The translations under genes were made by a program, and so were the position numbers. From an uncultured Ruminococcus sp. (lineage in GTDB: Bacteria; Bacillota; Clostridia; Oscillospirales; Ruminococcaceae), in assembly GCA_937894495.1 (NCBI GenBank), contig CALCRR010000300.1, positions 1-32,326 on the forward strand: 32,326 nucleotides of DNA, read 5' to 3'. Below, piece by piece: positions 22,988 through 29,976 of this stretch; positions within the stretch are counted from its first letter, which is position 1; each line of letters starts with the position of its first letter. Below the pieces are notes generated by a model. That model was not told the DNA's origin. It did no database searches and saw only the letters and a list, made by a program, of their open reading frames with translations.

Positions 22988-23016
22988 TTGCAATGACGGA
23001 CGTTTTGTGCTATAAT
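22988..23016 (+). promoter_or_regulatory. Promoter of the radC leader RNA
   Basis: TTGCAA (22988-22993) and TATAAT (23011-23016) are 17 bp apart; the start of transcription would be near 23022, about 240 nt before radC. Confidence 0.75.
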
Positions 23017-23021
23017 AAACA

Positions 23022-23234
23022 TATAGCAAGATCTGCTGTCAGATCGCAGTATCAACAAACTGATACCAAAATCGGAGGTCGATCTTTAAAAAGAAGGTTA
23101 TTAACAACAGCGGTGTGACGGCGATCTGTGTTCGCCGTTCCGTGGCGGACAGGGATAATTATTCACTGTCCGTTGGATCGTAAGAGGAACATGGGTGTTA
23201 CTGCTTGTAGTGCGTACAGGCAGCAACGCTTTTG
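23022..23234 (+). ncRNA. Structured leader or independent small RNA upstream of radC
   Basis: From the promoter at 22988-23016 to a terminator at 23197-23234 there are ~210 nt without ORF but with a chain of perfect hairpins: GATCTG/CAGATC (23030-23045), GTATCA/TGATAC (23049-23066), ACGGCGA/TCGCCGT (23118-23138), CGGACAG/CTGTCCG (23146-23172), then the terminator stem. Conserved-looking single-stranded stretches, such as AAAGAAGGTTATTAACAACA (23089-23108), sit between them. I do not recognise a named RNA family, though the layout recalls clostridial ncRNAs such as the raiA RNA. It could be an attenuator for radC or a free small RNA. Confidence 0.5.
23197..23234 (+). terminator. Terminator or attenuator between the leader RNA and radC
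   Basis: A 13-bp stem with two mismatches or wobbles (GTTACTGCTTGTA at 23197-23209, TACAGGCAGCAAC at 23215-23227) around the loop GTGCG is followed by GCTTTTG. It lies 30 nt before the radC start. Confidence 0.6.
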
Positions 23235-23263
23235 TAAAAGGGTAAAACAGAAAGGAGCAGAAC

Positions 23264-23953
23264 ATGGGTGATGTAAGTCACGCAGGACATCGTGAAAGAA
23301 TGAGAAAAAGACTGAGAGCGGCGGATTCCCTTGACGGCTTTTCGGAGCATGAGATATTGGAGATGCTGCTTTTCTTTATATATCCAAGGGGTAACACCAA
23401 CGATGTGGCTCACAGGCTCATAGACCGCTACGGCTCCATAAAGGGGCTGAAAAATGCGCCTGTAGGGGAGCTTTCCGAAGTGGGCGGCATAGGGGTTGGG
23501 TGTTCTGAGTCACTGAGGTTTCTGGGAATGGTGTATGACCATGTGGCAGACTATGAAGATGAAAAGTTGTATTTAGATGACTTTCGCTTTGCGCATGACT
23601 ATATCTATAAACTATTGAGCAGCGAGAGAAAGGAAAAGCTGCTGGTGTTCTGCCTTGACAAGACAGGCAGGCTGGTAAAGACCGTGAGCTGCACATCAAA
23701 AAGCTCGGGAGAGATAAATGTGGACATGATACAGCTGGTCAAAACGATGCTGGCAAGCGGCTGCGAGGCTGTGCTGATAGCCCATAATCACCCGAACACC
23801 ATCAGTCAGCCCTCGTCAGGCGATATAACTTTTACCAGAAGGCTGCTGGGAATACTGTCGCAGTTTCGCATACCGATGTATGACCACTGCATTGTGGGCG
23901 TCGACGGGGTGCTTTCTATGAGAAAAAACGGGATCATACATGAAAATGAATGA
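23264..23953 (+). CDS. radC: RadC/JAB-domain protein
   Basis: A 229-residue RadC family protein. The N-terminal UPF0758 helix-hairpin-helix domain (~8-95) reads HRERMRKRLRAADSL, LSEVGGIG. The JAB domain (~105-229) carries the JAMM metal motif: IAHNHPN (~167) followed by SQPSSGDITFTRR (Ser and Asp), and the final CIVGVDGVLSMRKNGI. The family was named for DNA repair but the role is unsettled; in mobile elements it accompanies integration. It follows the structured leader, ribosome binding site AAAGGAG at good spacing. Otherwise monocistronic. Confidence 0.9.
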   Translation: MGDVSHAGHRERMRKRLRAADSLDGFSEHEILEMLLFFIYPRGNTNDVAHRLIDRYGSIKGLKNAPVGELSEVGGIGVGCSESLRFLGMVYDHVADYEDEKLYLDDFRFAHDYIYKLLSSERKEKLLVFCLDKTGRLVKTVSCTSKSSGEINVDMIQLVKTMLASGCEAVLIAHNHPNTISQPSSGDITFTRRLLGILSQFRIPMYDHCIVGVDGVLSMRKNGIIHENE

Positions 23954-24040
23954 TGCCGGACAGAACAGCTTCGGTATGTTATCACATAAGCGTGAATAAT
24001 GGAATAACCGACATATCCCCTGATACTACTGAATATTGAG

Positions 24041-24172
24041 GATTATGTGCAGGATAAGGCTTTGCAGAGCACAATGGAGACCGTTGCAAAAACCAAGAAA
24101 AACCGTGGAAGAATAGAGACGCGGACGGCGTATGTAACGACCGATATTGGTTGGCTCAACGCACTGCCCTGA
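24041..24172 (+). pseudogene. ISAs1-family transposase remnant
   Basis: A 43-residue open stretch, DYVQDKALQSTMETVAKTKK then NRGRIETRTAYVTTDIGWL, matches the GHGRIE-R block that is conserved in the middle of ISAs1 (H-repeat) transposases. There is no start, and both ends are truncated. The rest of the 23.95-24.26 kb gap holds no gene. Confidence 0.6.
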
Positions 24173-24257
24173 AAGCAGCATATCGGAAACGGTACGAGGG
24201 TTTGATACCCTCACACAGCGCCATTTATGCCCGTTTATGCGAACTTTTAAAATATTT

Positions 24258-24294
24258 AAGCAGTCGGCAAAAAATGTCGGCTGCTTCATTTTTT
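24258..24294. terminator. Intrinsic terminator between the transposase relic and hxlR
   Basis: AAGCAGTCGGC (24258-24268) and GTCGGCTGCTT (24276-24286) form an 11-bp stem with two wobbles; CATTTTTTAT follows on the plus strand. It abuts the end of the convergent HxlR gene and may serve both strands. Confidence 0.7.
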
Positions 24295-24625
24295 ATGTCC
24301 TGTTGTTATCTCCCCACTCGCACATCATATCCAAAATGGGGATAAGCGACTTCCCACGTTCGGTAAGTGAATACTCTACCTTTGGCGGTATCTGCGGATA
24401 TTCCTCACGATGAACAAGTCTGTCCGCTTCAAGCTCTTTCAGGTTGTGGCTCAGGGTCTTGTAGGATATCTCGCCGATATACTTCTTCATCTCGTTGAAA
24501 CGGACAATGCCAAACTCCATAAGCGTATAAAGAATGACCATTTTGTATTTTCCGCTTATCAGCGACAGCGTGTAGCTGAAGCCGGTGGTATCAAGGCTCT
24601 CGTTTGAAATACAGCGTACTGACAT
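24293..24625 (-). CDS. HxlR-family winged-helix regulator
   Basis: A 110-residue HxlR protein: MSVRCISNESLDTTGFSYTL (Cys 5), SLISGKYKMVILYTLMEFGI (~22-41), a recognition helix VRFNEMKKYIGEISYKTLSH and the wing QIPPKVEYSLTERGKSL. It is divergent from a nitroreductase operon, an arrangement known for YodB/YodC-type systems that answer quinones and other electrophiles. A 17-bp palindrome lies between this start and the divergent promoter. ATG 24625 follows AAAGGAGAG. Confidence 0.92.
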   Translation of the reverse strand: MSVRCISNESLDTTGFSYTLSLISGKYKMVILYTLMEFGIVRFNEMKKYIGEISYKTLSHNLKELEADRLVHREEYPQIPPKVEYSLTERGKSLIPILDMMCEWGDNNRT

Positions 24626-24641
24626 ATTTACACTCTCCTTT

Positions 24642-24658
24642 AGGTAAGTATATAACCT
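24642..24658. promoter_or_regulatory. Likely HxlR operator
   Basis: AGGTAAGTATATAACCT has arms AGGT and ACCT with further partial symmetry, and lies 17 bp upstream of the hxlR start and 12 bp from the divergent -35 box. Inferred operator controlling both directions. Confidence 0.55.
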
Positions 24659-24670
24659 TAATGTGCGTAC

Positions 24671-24698
24671 TTGACATGGGTTTTATTTGTGATATAAT
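24671..24698 (+). promoter_or_regulatory. Promoter of the nitroreductase operon
   Basis: TTGACA (24671-24676) and TATAAT (24693-24698) are 16 bp apart. The same sequence recurs inverted at 6941-7014 in the decayed copy of this locus. Confidence 0.8.
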
Positions 24699-24752
24699 TA
24701 TAATATAAGCTGATGAAAAAGTCAAGATGAAAATTAGTTAGGAGGAGAGCAT

Positions 24753-25271
24753 TTGGATTTTCTCGAATTTTCAAGAAAACGCTTCTCGGTGCGTTCTTAT
24801 TCCGATAAAAAGGTAGAGGACGAGAAGATACAGAAGATATTGCAGGCTGCACAGATCGCACCTACTGCGGTGAATTACCAGCCGCAGAAGATATATGTGC
24901 TGAAAAGTGATGAAGCCCTGCGGAAGATAAGAGGTATCACCCGAAGCACCTATGATGCGCCACTTGTGTTCCTGATCTGTTCGGATACGGAAAGAAGCTG
25001 GCACAGCCCCTTTGTTCAGGGCTATGACAGCGGTGAGATGGACGCTTCTATCGTTTGTACGCACATGATGCTGGAAGTGCAGGACCTGGGGCTCGGCTCG
25101 GTGTGGGTACTGCTGTTTGATCCACATAAGGTGAGGGCTGCGTTTGGTCTGCCCGACCATATCAAGCCGATATGCCTTTTGCCTGTGGGCTATCCTGCTG
25201 AGGATGCCGTGCCTTACTCTCCATGGCACGATACATTTCGTGAAATTAACGATATAGCGGAAGAATTATGA
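24753..25271 (+). CDS. Nitroreductase family protein
   Basis: A 172-residue FMN-dependent nitroreductase. FMN contact motif RKRFSVRSYSDKKV (~8-21), the segment ILQAAQIAPTAVNYQPQKIY (~30-49), the central GEMDASIVCTHMMLEVQDLG and GSVWV (~90-118) and PVGYPAEDAVP. The family reduces nitroaromatics, quinones and flavins with NAD(P)H. The start is TTG 24753 with GGAGGAG upstream. First gene of an operon divergent from HxlR, followed after 12 nt by the NAD(P)H-binding gene. Confidence 0.92.
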   Translation: MDFLEFSRKRFSVRSYSDKKVEDEKIQKILQAAQIAPTAVNYQPQKIYVLKSDEALRKIRGITRSTYDAPLVFLICSDTERSWHSPFVQGYDSGEMDASIVCTHMMLEVQDLGLGSVWVLLFDPHKVRAAFGLPDHIKPICLLPVGYPAEDAVPYSPWHDTFREINDIAEEL

Positions 25272-25283
25272 CGGAGGTGCATT

Positions 25284-25919
25284 ATGAAAATTTTTGTTGT
25301 TGGAACAGGCAGAGTTGCAAAATGCGTGATAGATAAACTGACCGCAAAGGGGCATACTGTTATGTGCGGCTCCCGCCACCCTGAGAGTATAGCTGAAACC
25401 GAGCTTTGCAAGCCTGTGCTGTTTGATCTTCACGCTGAAAAGAATGAAATTGCTGAAACGATCAAGGGCTTTGATGCGGTCTGTTTCCTGGCAGGCTCAC
25501 GGGGCAAAGACCTTTTGCAGACAGACGCTTTCGGTGCTGTGAAGCTTATGCAGTCTTGTGAAATGGTCGGCATAAAGCGTTTTATCTTGCTCAGTTCAAT
25601 ATTCGCCCTTGAACCCGAAAAATGGGCACAGGAGAAGTCTCTGCAAAACATCACAAACTACAACATCGCAAAATTTTTTGCGGATAACTACCTTGTGAAC
25701 TGCACCGACCTCGATTACACCATTGTCCAGCCCAGCGTTCTGAAAGAGGCGGACGGCACGGGAATGATAGAGCTTGATCCTGAGCATGACGGCTCAAATC
25801 CTATCCCCGATGTGGCTGAGGTGCTTGTATCTGTTCTTGAAAGAGAAAACACATTCAAAAAGGTAATTAAAATGCGGAGCGGTGAAACACCTATCAGCTC
25901 TGCACTTGCAAATATTTAA
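25284..25919 (+). CDS. NAD(P)H-binding protein (NmrA/atypical SDR)
   Basis: A 211-residue Rossmann-fold protein: MKIFVVGTGRVAKCVIDKL (GxGxxA/G type, ~1-19), CGSRHPES, FDAVCFLAGSRGKDLL, then FILLSSIFALEP and NYNIAKFFADNYL where the YxxxK-like pair is N-Y-N-I-A-K, then YTIVQPSVLKEADG. It is an atypical SDR (NmrA/HSCARG-like) that senses or reduces with NAD(P)H. It sits between the nitroreductase and the flavin reductase and is co-transcribed with both. Its last ~20 codons recur in the relic at 6.8 kb. Confidence 0.88.
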   Translation: MKIFVVGTGRVAKCVIDKLTAKGHTVMCGSRHPESIAETELCKPVLFDLHAEKNEIAETIKGFDAVCFLAGSRGKDLLQTDAFGAVKLMQSCEMVGIKRFILLSSIFALEPEKWAQEKSLQNITNYNIAKFFADNYLVNCTDLDYTIVQPSVLKEADGTGMIELDPEHDGSNPIPDVAEVLVSVLERENTFKKVIKMRSGETPISSALANI

Positions 25920-25934
25920 TTGGAGGTAATCACA

Positions 25935-26507
25935 ATGAGAAAGAATTTAGGCGTACAGCCGGCACTGTTTCCCATGCCCGTTGTTATCGTGGCAGCATAC
26001 GGTGCTGATGGCAATATCTGTGCGATGAATGCGGCTTGGGCGCAGATATGTGACACGGACAAGATCGCACTTTTCATCGACGCCGACCACAAGACCACCA
26101 AGAACATTATGGAGACAAAAGCTTTCACGGTAAGTATTGCCGATGTTCCCAATATGGAAACTGCGGATTTCTTCGGTATCGCAACAGGCAATAAAATGCC
26201 CGATAAGTTTGAGCGCAGCGGCTGCCATGCTGTAAAGAGCGAGTTCGTCAATGCACCGATAATTACGGAATATCCTGTCACTTTGGAGTGCGAGCTTGCC
26301 GAGGAGATCAACACCGAAAATATGCACGCTATCGTCGGCAAGATAGTCAATGTAAGTGCCGAGGAAAGCGTTGTCGGGGATAAGGATAAGATACTTCCCG
26401 AAAAGGTCAATGCTCTCGTGTTCGACCAGTACAGAAACGGCTATTTCTCCATAGGCGAAAAAGTCGGACAGGCTTGGAATGCAGGGGCAGGATTGATGAA
26501 GAAATAA
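25935..26507 (+). CDS. Flavin reductase family protein
   Basis: A 190-residue split-barrel flavoprotein of the flavin reductase-like family. MRKNLGVQPALFPMPVVIVA, GADGNICAMNAAWAQICD, FTVSIADVPNMETADFFGIA and a C-terminal FSIGEKVGQAWNAG are typical. It reduces or binds FMN; homologues supply reduced flavin or transfer electrons to partner enzymes. I chose ATG 25935 after TTGGAGG, 15 nt past the previous stop. Last gene of the nitroreductase operon, followed by a strong terminator. Confidence 0.9.
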   Translation: MRKNLGVQPALFPMPVVIVAAYGADGNICAMNAAWAQICDTDKIALFIDADHKTTKNIMETKAFTVSIADVPNMETADFFGIATGNKMPDKFERSGCHAVKSEFVNAPIITEYPVTLECELAEEINTENMHAIVGKIVNVSAEESVVGDKDKILPEKVNALVFDQYRNGYFSIGEKVGQAWNAGAGLMKK

Positions 26508-26546
26508 TATTATTTTTTTCTTATTCCATAAAATCATAGTTATGAT

Positions 26547-26588
26547 AAACGGCTGATGTGAAAAAATGCATCAGCCGTTTTATTATCA
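26547..26588 (+). terminator. Terminator of the nitroreductase operon
   Basis: AAACGGCTGATG (26547-26558) is the perfect complement of CATCAGCCGTTT (26569-26580); TATTATCATT follows. Confidence 0.88.
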
Positions 26589-26642
26589 TTTATAATTGTA
26601 ACCAGATTTGTGGGACTTCTCTGTTCGTTCTGAAATTCGCTC

Positions 26643-26671
26643 TTGACCATATCCCTCTGCCGTGATATAAT
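26643..26671 (+). promoter_or_regulatory. Promoter of the antiporter stub
   Basis: TTGACC (26643-26648) and TATAAT (26666-26671) are 17 bp apart. A weak hairpin candidate (ACCGA near 26718, TCGGT at 26768) and a T run follow before the decayed coding sequence. Confidence 0.65.
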
Positions 26672-26794
26672 AAAACAAGAAAATTACATACGGGAATGAT
26701 GTTCTCCCACGGAAAACCGAAACCGCTTTTTCAAGCTGATGACTTCTGCGTTATTACGCAATAGTTGTCGGTTTTTATTTTGTCCGGAGGTTTT

Positions 26795-26948
26795 TCTAGG
26801 TTATTATCACTTGCGATCATTTTTCTTGTCGGACTGTCTGCCGCTGCGATCTTTGAGCGTATTGGCTTGCCGCGTTTCATAGGTATGCTCGGTGTCGGGA
26901 TAGTGGTGAGTCCCTATGTGCTTGATCTGCTTGACCCGAAAAAAATCG
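26795..26948 (+). pseudogene. N-terminal stub of a cation:proton antiporter
   Basis: The frame reads LLSLAIIFLVGLSAAAIF, then ERIGLPRFIGMLGVGIVV and SPYVLDLLDPKKIGIS, which is the first two membrane segments and signature of CPA-type Na+/H+ antiporters. The full protein has ~400 residues; this one ends in the terminator of the next gene. At the expected start, the ribosome binding site TCCGGAGG is followed by CTAGGTTATTA where an ATG would be expected, so AGG may be a mutated start. Its own promoter survives. Not functional. Confidence 0.65.
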
Positions 26949-26980
26949 GCATATCCGCACAAGGCAGATATGCCGATTTT
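26938..26980 (-). terminator. Terminator of the first XRE gene; copy A of a conserved-loop hairpin
   Basis: AAATCGGCATAT (26943-26954) pairs with ATATGCCGATTT (26968-26979) around the loop CCGCACAAGGCAG. On the minus strand a run of seven T follows. Copies B and C are at 27894-27926 and 29161-29195. Confidence 0.85.
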
Positions 26981-26985
26981 AAAGT

Positions 26986-27768
26986 TTACAGCTTTACAAT
27001 CTCACTCTCAAAAAAGCCTTTATAGTTTTCACTCACTGGCAGATCAGACGTTGCTTCAAGCAGCTTCAGCGCTCTTCTTATCTCCGCTCTTGCTTTGTCC
27101 TTATCACCGATCTCTGTATAATACTCCGCTATTTTCTGCTGCATTTGCAGGAGATTACCCAATGAACAATTTCGCTCCTTTGTGGCGGCTTCAAACTTTT
27201 TCTCACCGTCAAAAAGAAATGCGGTCTCGGTCAGCTTTGAAAAGTATATCTCCGGTATCTGCTCGATCGCTGCCGCTGCGCTTTCAATATCGCCCTTTGC
27301 CTTGTATGCATACGCTAAAAACCGCAATGAATCATAACGCACCTCGCTGTCAGCTGTGCGCTCTATCAGCTTCGACGCGAGCTTTATTGTTTCATCGGAA
27401 TCTTCAGAATAATTTATGACGTAGAGCATATTATTCATAATTATCTCATTGTCGGGATACTGCTCCAGCCCCTCCTCAAGGATAGCTCTGCTTTTAGCCG
27501 GGTCGCTCTCACGAAATTCATACGCCCTGTTGCATATCTCATCGACTGCCTGATCAATATCATTCTTGCTGTAATCAAACAGCTCGTCAATGCTCACTCC
27601 GAAATATCTTGCGATAGTCGGCACAAGCGCAATGTCGGGCAGAGCTATATTATTCTCCCATTTGCTCACCGCCTGAAAGCTGACCCCCAGCGCCTCCCCA
27701 AGCTCCTCCTGTGTGAGCTTGCGGCTCCGGCGCAGATCCTTGATCTTGTTTCCGATAGTAATGTTCAT
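26986..27768 (-). CDS. XRE-family regulator with helical-repeat C-terminus
   Basis: A 260-residue protein. The HTH_3 domain is NKIKDLRRSRKLTQEELGEA with LGVSFQAVSKWENNIALPDI (~6-60), then an all-helical region with TPR-like repeats (residues ~75-255; for example ESDPAKSRAILEEGLEQYPD and YKAKGDIESAAAAIEQIPE). The architecture recalls regulators of the RRNPP type that bind peptides, but no peptide gene is seen. I chose ATG 27768 with AGAGG at 7 nt; ATG 27774 is too close to the site. A 14-bp palindrome lies between this start and the -10 box. Tandem paralogue of the next gene. Confidence 0.85.
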   Translation of the reverse strand: MNITIGNKIKDLRRSRKLTQEELGEALGVSFQAVSKWENNIALPDIALVPTIARYFGVSIDELFDYSKNDIDQAVDEICNRAYEFRESDPAKSRAILEEGLEQYPDNEIIMNNMLYVINYSEDSDETIKLASKLIERTADSEVRYDSLRFLAYAYKAKGDIESAAAAIEQIPEIYFSKLTETAFLFDGEKKFEAATKERNCSLGNLLQMQQKIAEYYTEIGDKDKARAEIRRALKLLEATSDLPVSENYKGFFESEIVKL

Positions 27769-27791
27769 GTTCATACCTCTTTTCATTTTTT

Positions 27792-27842
27792 GAAAAGCGC
27801 TTTTCTTGTTATCATTATAGCATATCGGTGGCAGTATAGCAA
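27792..27842 (-). promoter_or_regulatory. Promoter and palindrome of the first XRE gene
   Basis: TTGCTA (27842-27837) and TATAAT (27819-27814) are 17 bp apart on the minus strand. GAAAAGCGCTTTTC (27792-27805), a perfect 14-bp palindrome, is just downstream of the -10 box and is a probable autoregulatory operator. Confidence 0.7.
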
Positions 27843-27893
27843 TAACTTTGTAGATTTGTGTGTTCAACCATAGGTTGAGCTCTGTCAGAATAA

Positions 27894-27926
27894 TGCGGCA
27901 CACCCACACATGGCAGGTGTGCCGCA
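27894..27926 (-). terminator. Terminator of the second XRE gene; copy B of a conserved-loop hairpin
   Basis: TGCGGCACAC (27894-27903) pairs with GTGTGCCGCA (27917-27926) around CCACACATGGCAG. On the minus strand TTATTC follows, a weak T run. Confidence 0.7.
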
Positions 27927-27931
27927 AGCTA

Positions 27932-29041
27932 TTATTTGCTTATCTTTTCTTTGAGCTTTTCTACAAGTTTTTCAAAGCGTTCGTTTCCCTTTAATGTTTC
28001 ATACGGCTCATCATTGGGGCTGGTCATATATTCATACAGATCATCATATTCCGTATTGGTATCGTGCTTCAGTACATACTCACGCTTAAAATCAATTTCG
28101 GAAAGCCAGCAGGGAGTATATCTCATACCGTCAGGCAGTGTCTCAAATCTGTCTGCATATTCGTATGCAGCTTCAAGCATATCAATAGACTTGTCTATCT
28201 CGCCCATATGCAGCAGACACCATGCTTTTTGCCTGGCGAGGATGCTCAGACGATCGTAATAAAAGCCAGGCTCATCTCCGGTAACTGTTCTGATAACAGT
28301 TTCGCAGGCATCAAGTATATTGATCTTCTGCTCAAAATTATATTCTGTGTCTCTGTACAGCCCCCAGAACGTATTTGATATATTCTGCAAAAAGCTCCAG
28401 AATAGTGTCTCCTGTCTGTGTATACGGGCTTCCTTTTCGTCCTTGATGCAGCGATCCAGAAGCGTGTCTCTGGTGCAGGCAATATTAGGCAGAGATTCAG
28501 CAATAGTCCTTGCCTTATCCAGTTCCCCCATCTCTGAATAGATCAGCACCATAAGTTGCTTGGGCTCGCTGTTGTCATCATTGGGGCCGTAAAATCCAAG
28601 GGCTCTTTGGCATAGTGATACTATCTGTTCAGTCTTTTCCTTTTCGAGCTCATCAATATCAGCCTTACCCTGTCCGAAATAATATCCGTAAAGAGCGTAT
28701 GCCAGTCTCATTATCAGCTTGGGCTCCCTGGGATAGAACTTTATCTTTTCATTCAGATACTCTATTATCTTGTCGATCCTTCCTTCGCTGTCAAACTTGT
28801 CGATATGTTTGATTATTGCCTTGATCTCTTCCTCCTTGCGCTTTATATCCACCCCCAGCAAGCGGTCTGCCGTCACATCAAAGAAATTCGCAAGTGCAGG
28901 CAGCTGGGAGATGTCGGGGGCTGTCCTTCCGTTTTCCCACTGACTTACCGCCCGTGAGGTTATTCCGAGAGCATCGGCAAGCTGCTCCTGTGTTATGTCC
29001 TGCTCCTGCCTGAGCTGTTTAATGGTTGCTCCAATTGTCAT
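27932..29041 (-). CDS. XRE-family regulator with long helical-repeat C-terminus
   Basis: A 369-residue protein with an N-terminal HTH_3 domain, MTIGATIKQLRQEQDITQEQ then LADALGITSRAVSQWENGRT (~1-42), followed by a long alpha-helical C-terminal part with TPR-like motifs (for example ALGFYGPNDDNSEPKQLMVL, YSEMGELDKARTIAESL, LLHMGEIDKSIDMLEAAYEY). It is longer than its neighbour but clearly a paralogue. I chose ATG 29041 after AAGGAG at 8 nt; a GTG at 29050 is possible. Both genes share a palindrome in their promoters and a hairpin family at their ends. Confidence 0.85.
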   Translation of the reverse strand: MTIGATIKQLRQEQDITQEQLADALGITSRAVSQWENGRTAPDISQLPALANFFDVTADRLLGVDIKRKEEEIKAIIKHIDKFDSEGRIDKIIEYLNEKIKFYPREPKLIMRLAYALYGYYFGQGKADIDELEKEKTEQIVSLCQRALGFYGPNDDNSEPKQLMVLIYSEMGELDKARTIAESLPNIACTRDTLLDRCIKDEKEARIHRQETLFWSFLQNISNTFWGLYRDTEYNFEQKINILDACETVIRTVTGDEPGFYYDRLSILARQKAWCLLHMGEIDKSIDMLEAAYEYADRFETLPDGMRYTPCWLSEIDFKREYVLKHDTNTEYDDLYEYMTSPNDEPYETLKGNERFEKLVEKLKEKISK

Positions 29042-29061
29042 ATTTATCACTCCTTGTCAAG

Positions 29062-29114
29062 TTCAAAAGCGCCTTTGCTGATATTATTATAGCGCATTTA
29101 TATGCGTTTGACAA
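29062..29114 (-). promoter_or_regulatory. Promoter of the second XRE gene with a related palindrome
   Basis: TTGTCA (29114-29109) and TATAAT (29091-29086) are 17 bp apart on the minus strand; the spacer holds CGCAT/ATGCG. TTCAAAAGCGCCTTTG (29062-29077) lies downstream of the -10 box and resembles the 14-bp palindrome of the first gene. Confidence 0.6.
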
Positions 29115-29157
29115 GGAAGTATTTGTGGAGTCGGGGTATAGCGATGCTTTGATCGGT

Positions 29158-29195
29158 AAAATGCGGTACGCCCGCACAAGGCAGATATGTCGCAT
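29158..29195 (-). terminator. Conserved-loop hairpin, copy C, after the membrane lipoprotein gene
   Basis: ATGCGGTACGC (29161-29171) and ATATGTCGCAT (29185-29195) form an imperfect stem around CCGCACAAGGCAG, identical to the loop of copy A. On the minus strand only TTTT follows. Confidence 0.55.
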
Positions 29196-29256
29196 ATCAA
29201 TTAATTCTGTATTATCCTCAACTTTGCTAAACACGTTTTGCAAGAATGAACTTGTC

Positions 29257-29976
29257 CTATCTCAATTGCTTTGGCTTATCAAGAAACCTTGATTTCTTGA
29301 AGGGGCTTTTTTCGGGCTTATCAGGTTCTTCCGTATCGGGAGAAAAGAATCTGATAATTAAAAAAATCTGGTATATATTTATAATTACTGCGATCAGCAG
29401 CTTATAAATCAACAATTCTATATCGTTAAGTTCATCAGGTGGAAGAAACAAAATCACTGTTGTAAAAATGCTCGGAATGCATAACAAAAAGAAAACGCTC
29501 CGCTGTTTCCAACCTGTGTGAAACCGAAAATCATTATATGCCTTAAATGCAAGAGTCAGAATAATATCAGAAATAATTATTGCAAATGATCCTACAAAGA
29601 ACCAGCCTACAAGTGTAAACCAAAGAAACCGCCTTGAATATCCATAATCAATATTAAATGATTTTGATTCACAGTTAAAACGAATTAGTGAAGCAGTTTC
29701 AAAGGGCTTAACAAGACCAAAGCTTTCTGAAACATATACCTTATCCTCACCTTGACGCATAACGATCTTGGCAGTTTTGTATTCTTCGCAGAATTCTACA
29801 ATACTATCAGTATAGCTGCCCAACCCTGAATGCTCCTGTCCGTCCTCCGTCAAAAGATGTACACTTACTCCCTGCGGAGCATTTTCTATAATTAAGCCTT
29901 TATTGTCAACTGCTTGATTGCAGCCGACAAGTAAGAGCATAATTGCAGGCAAGAGGATAAGTATTATCTTTTTCAT
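29257..29976 (-). CDS. Membrane lipoprotein of unknown function
   Basis: A 239-residue protein with a lipoprotein signal (MKKIILILLPAIMLLLVGC, Cys 19), a short extracellular domain (~20-110), then three membrane segments (~116-139 FLWFTLVGWFFVG, ~160-178, ~187-210) and a basic Lys/Pro-rich tail. The family is not recognised. It is unusual to combine a lipobox with several later membrane helices. It overlaps the GNAT gene by 4 nt (ATGA), so the two are co-transcribed. Confidence 0.7.
   Translation of the reverse strand: MKKIILILLPAIMLLLVGCNQAVDNKGLIIENAPQGVSVHLLTEDGQEHSGLGSYTDSIVEFCEEYKTAKIVMRQGEDKVYVSESFGLVKPFETASLIRFNCESKSFNIDYGYSRRFLWFTLVGWFFVGSFAIIISDIILTLAFKAYNDFRFHTGWKQRSVFFLLCIPSIFTTVILFLPPDELNDIELLIYKLLIAVIINIYQIFLIIRFFSPDTEEPDKPEKSPFKKSRFLDKPKQLR

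Noticed and set aside
26686..26790. Ion-sensing riboswitch before the antiporter stub
   Set aside because: A weak ACCGA/TCGGT pairing and a T run exist, but no conserved core of the sodium, lithium or other ion riboswitches could be recognised.
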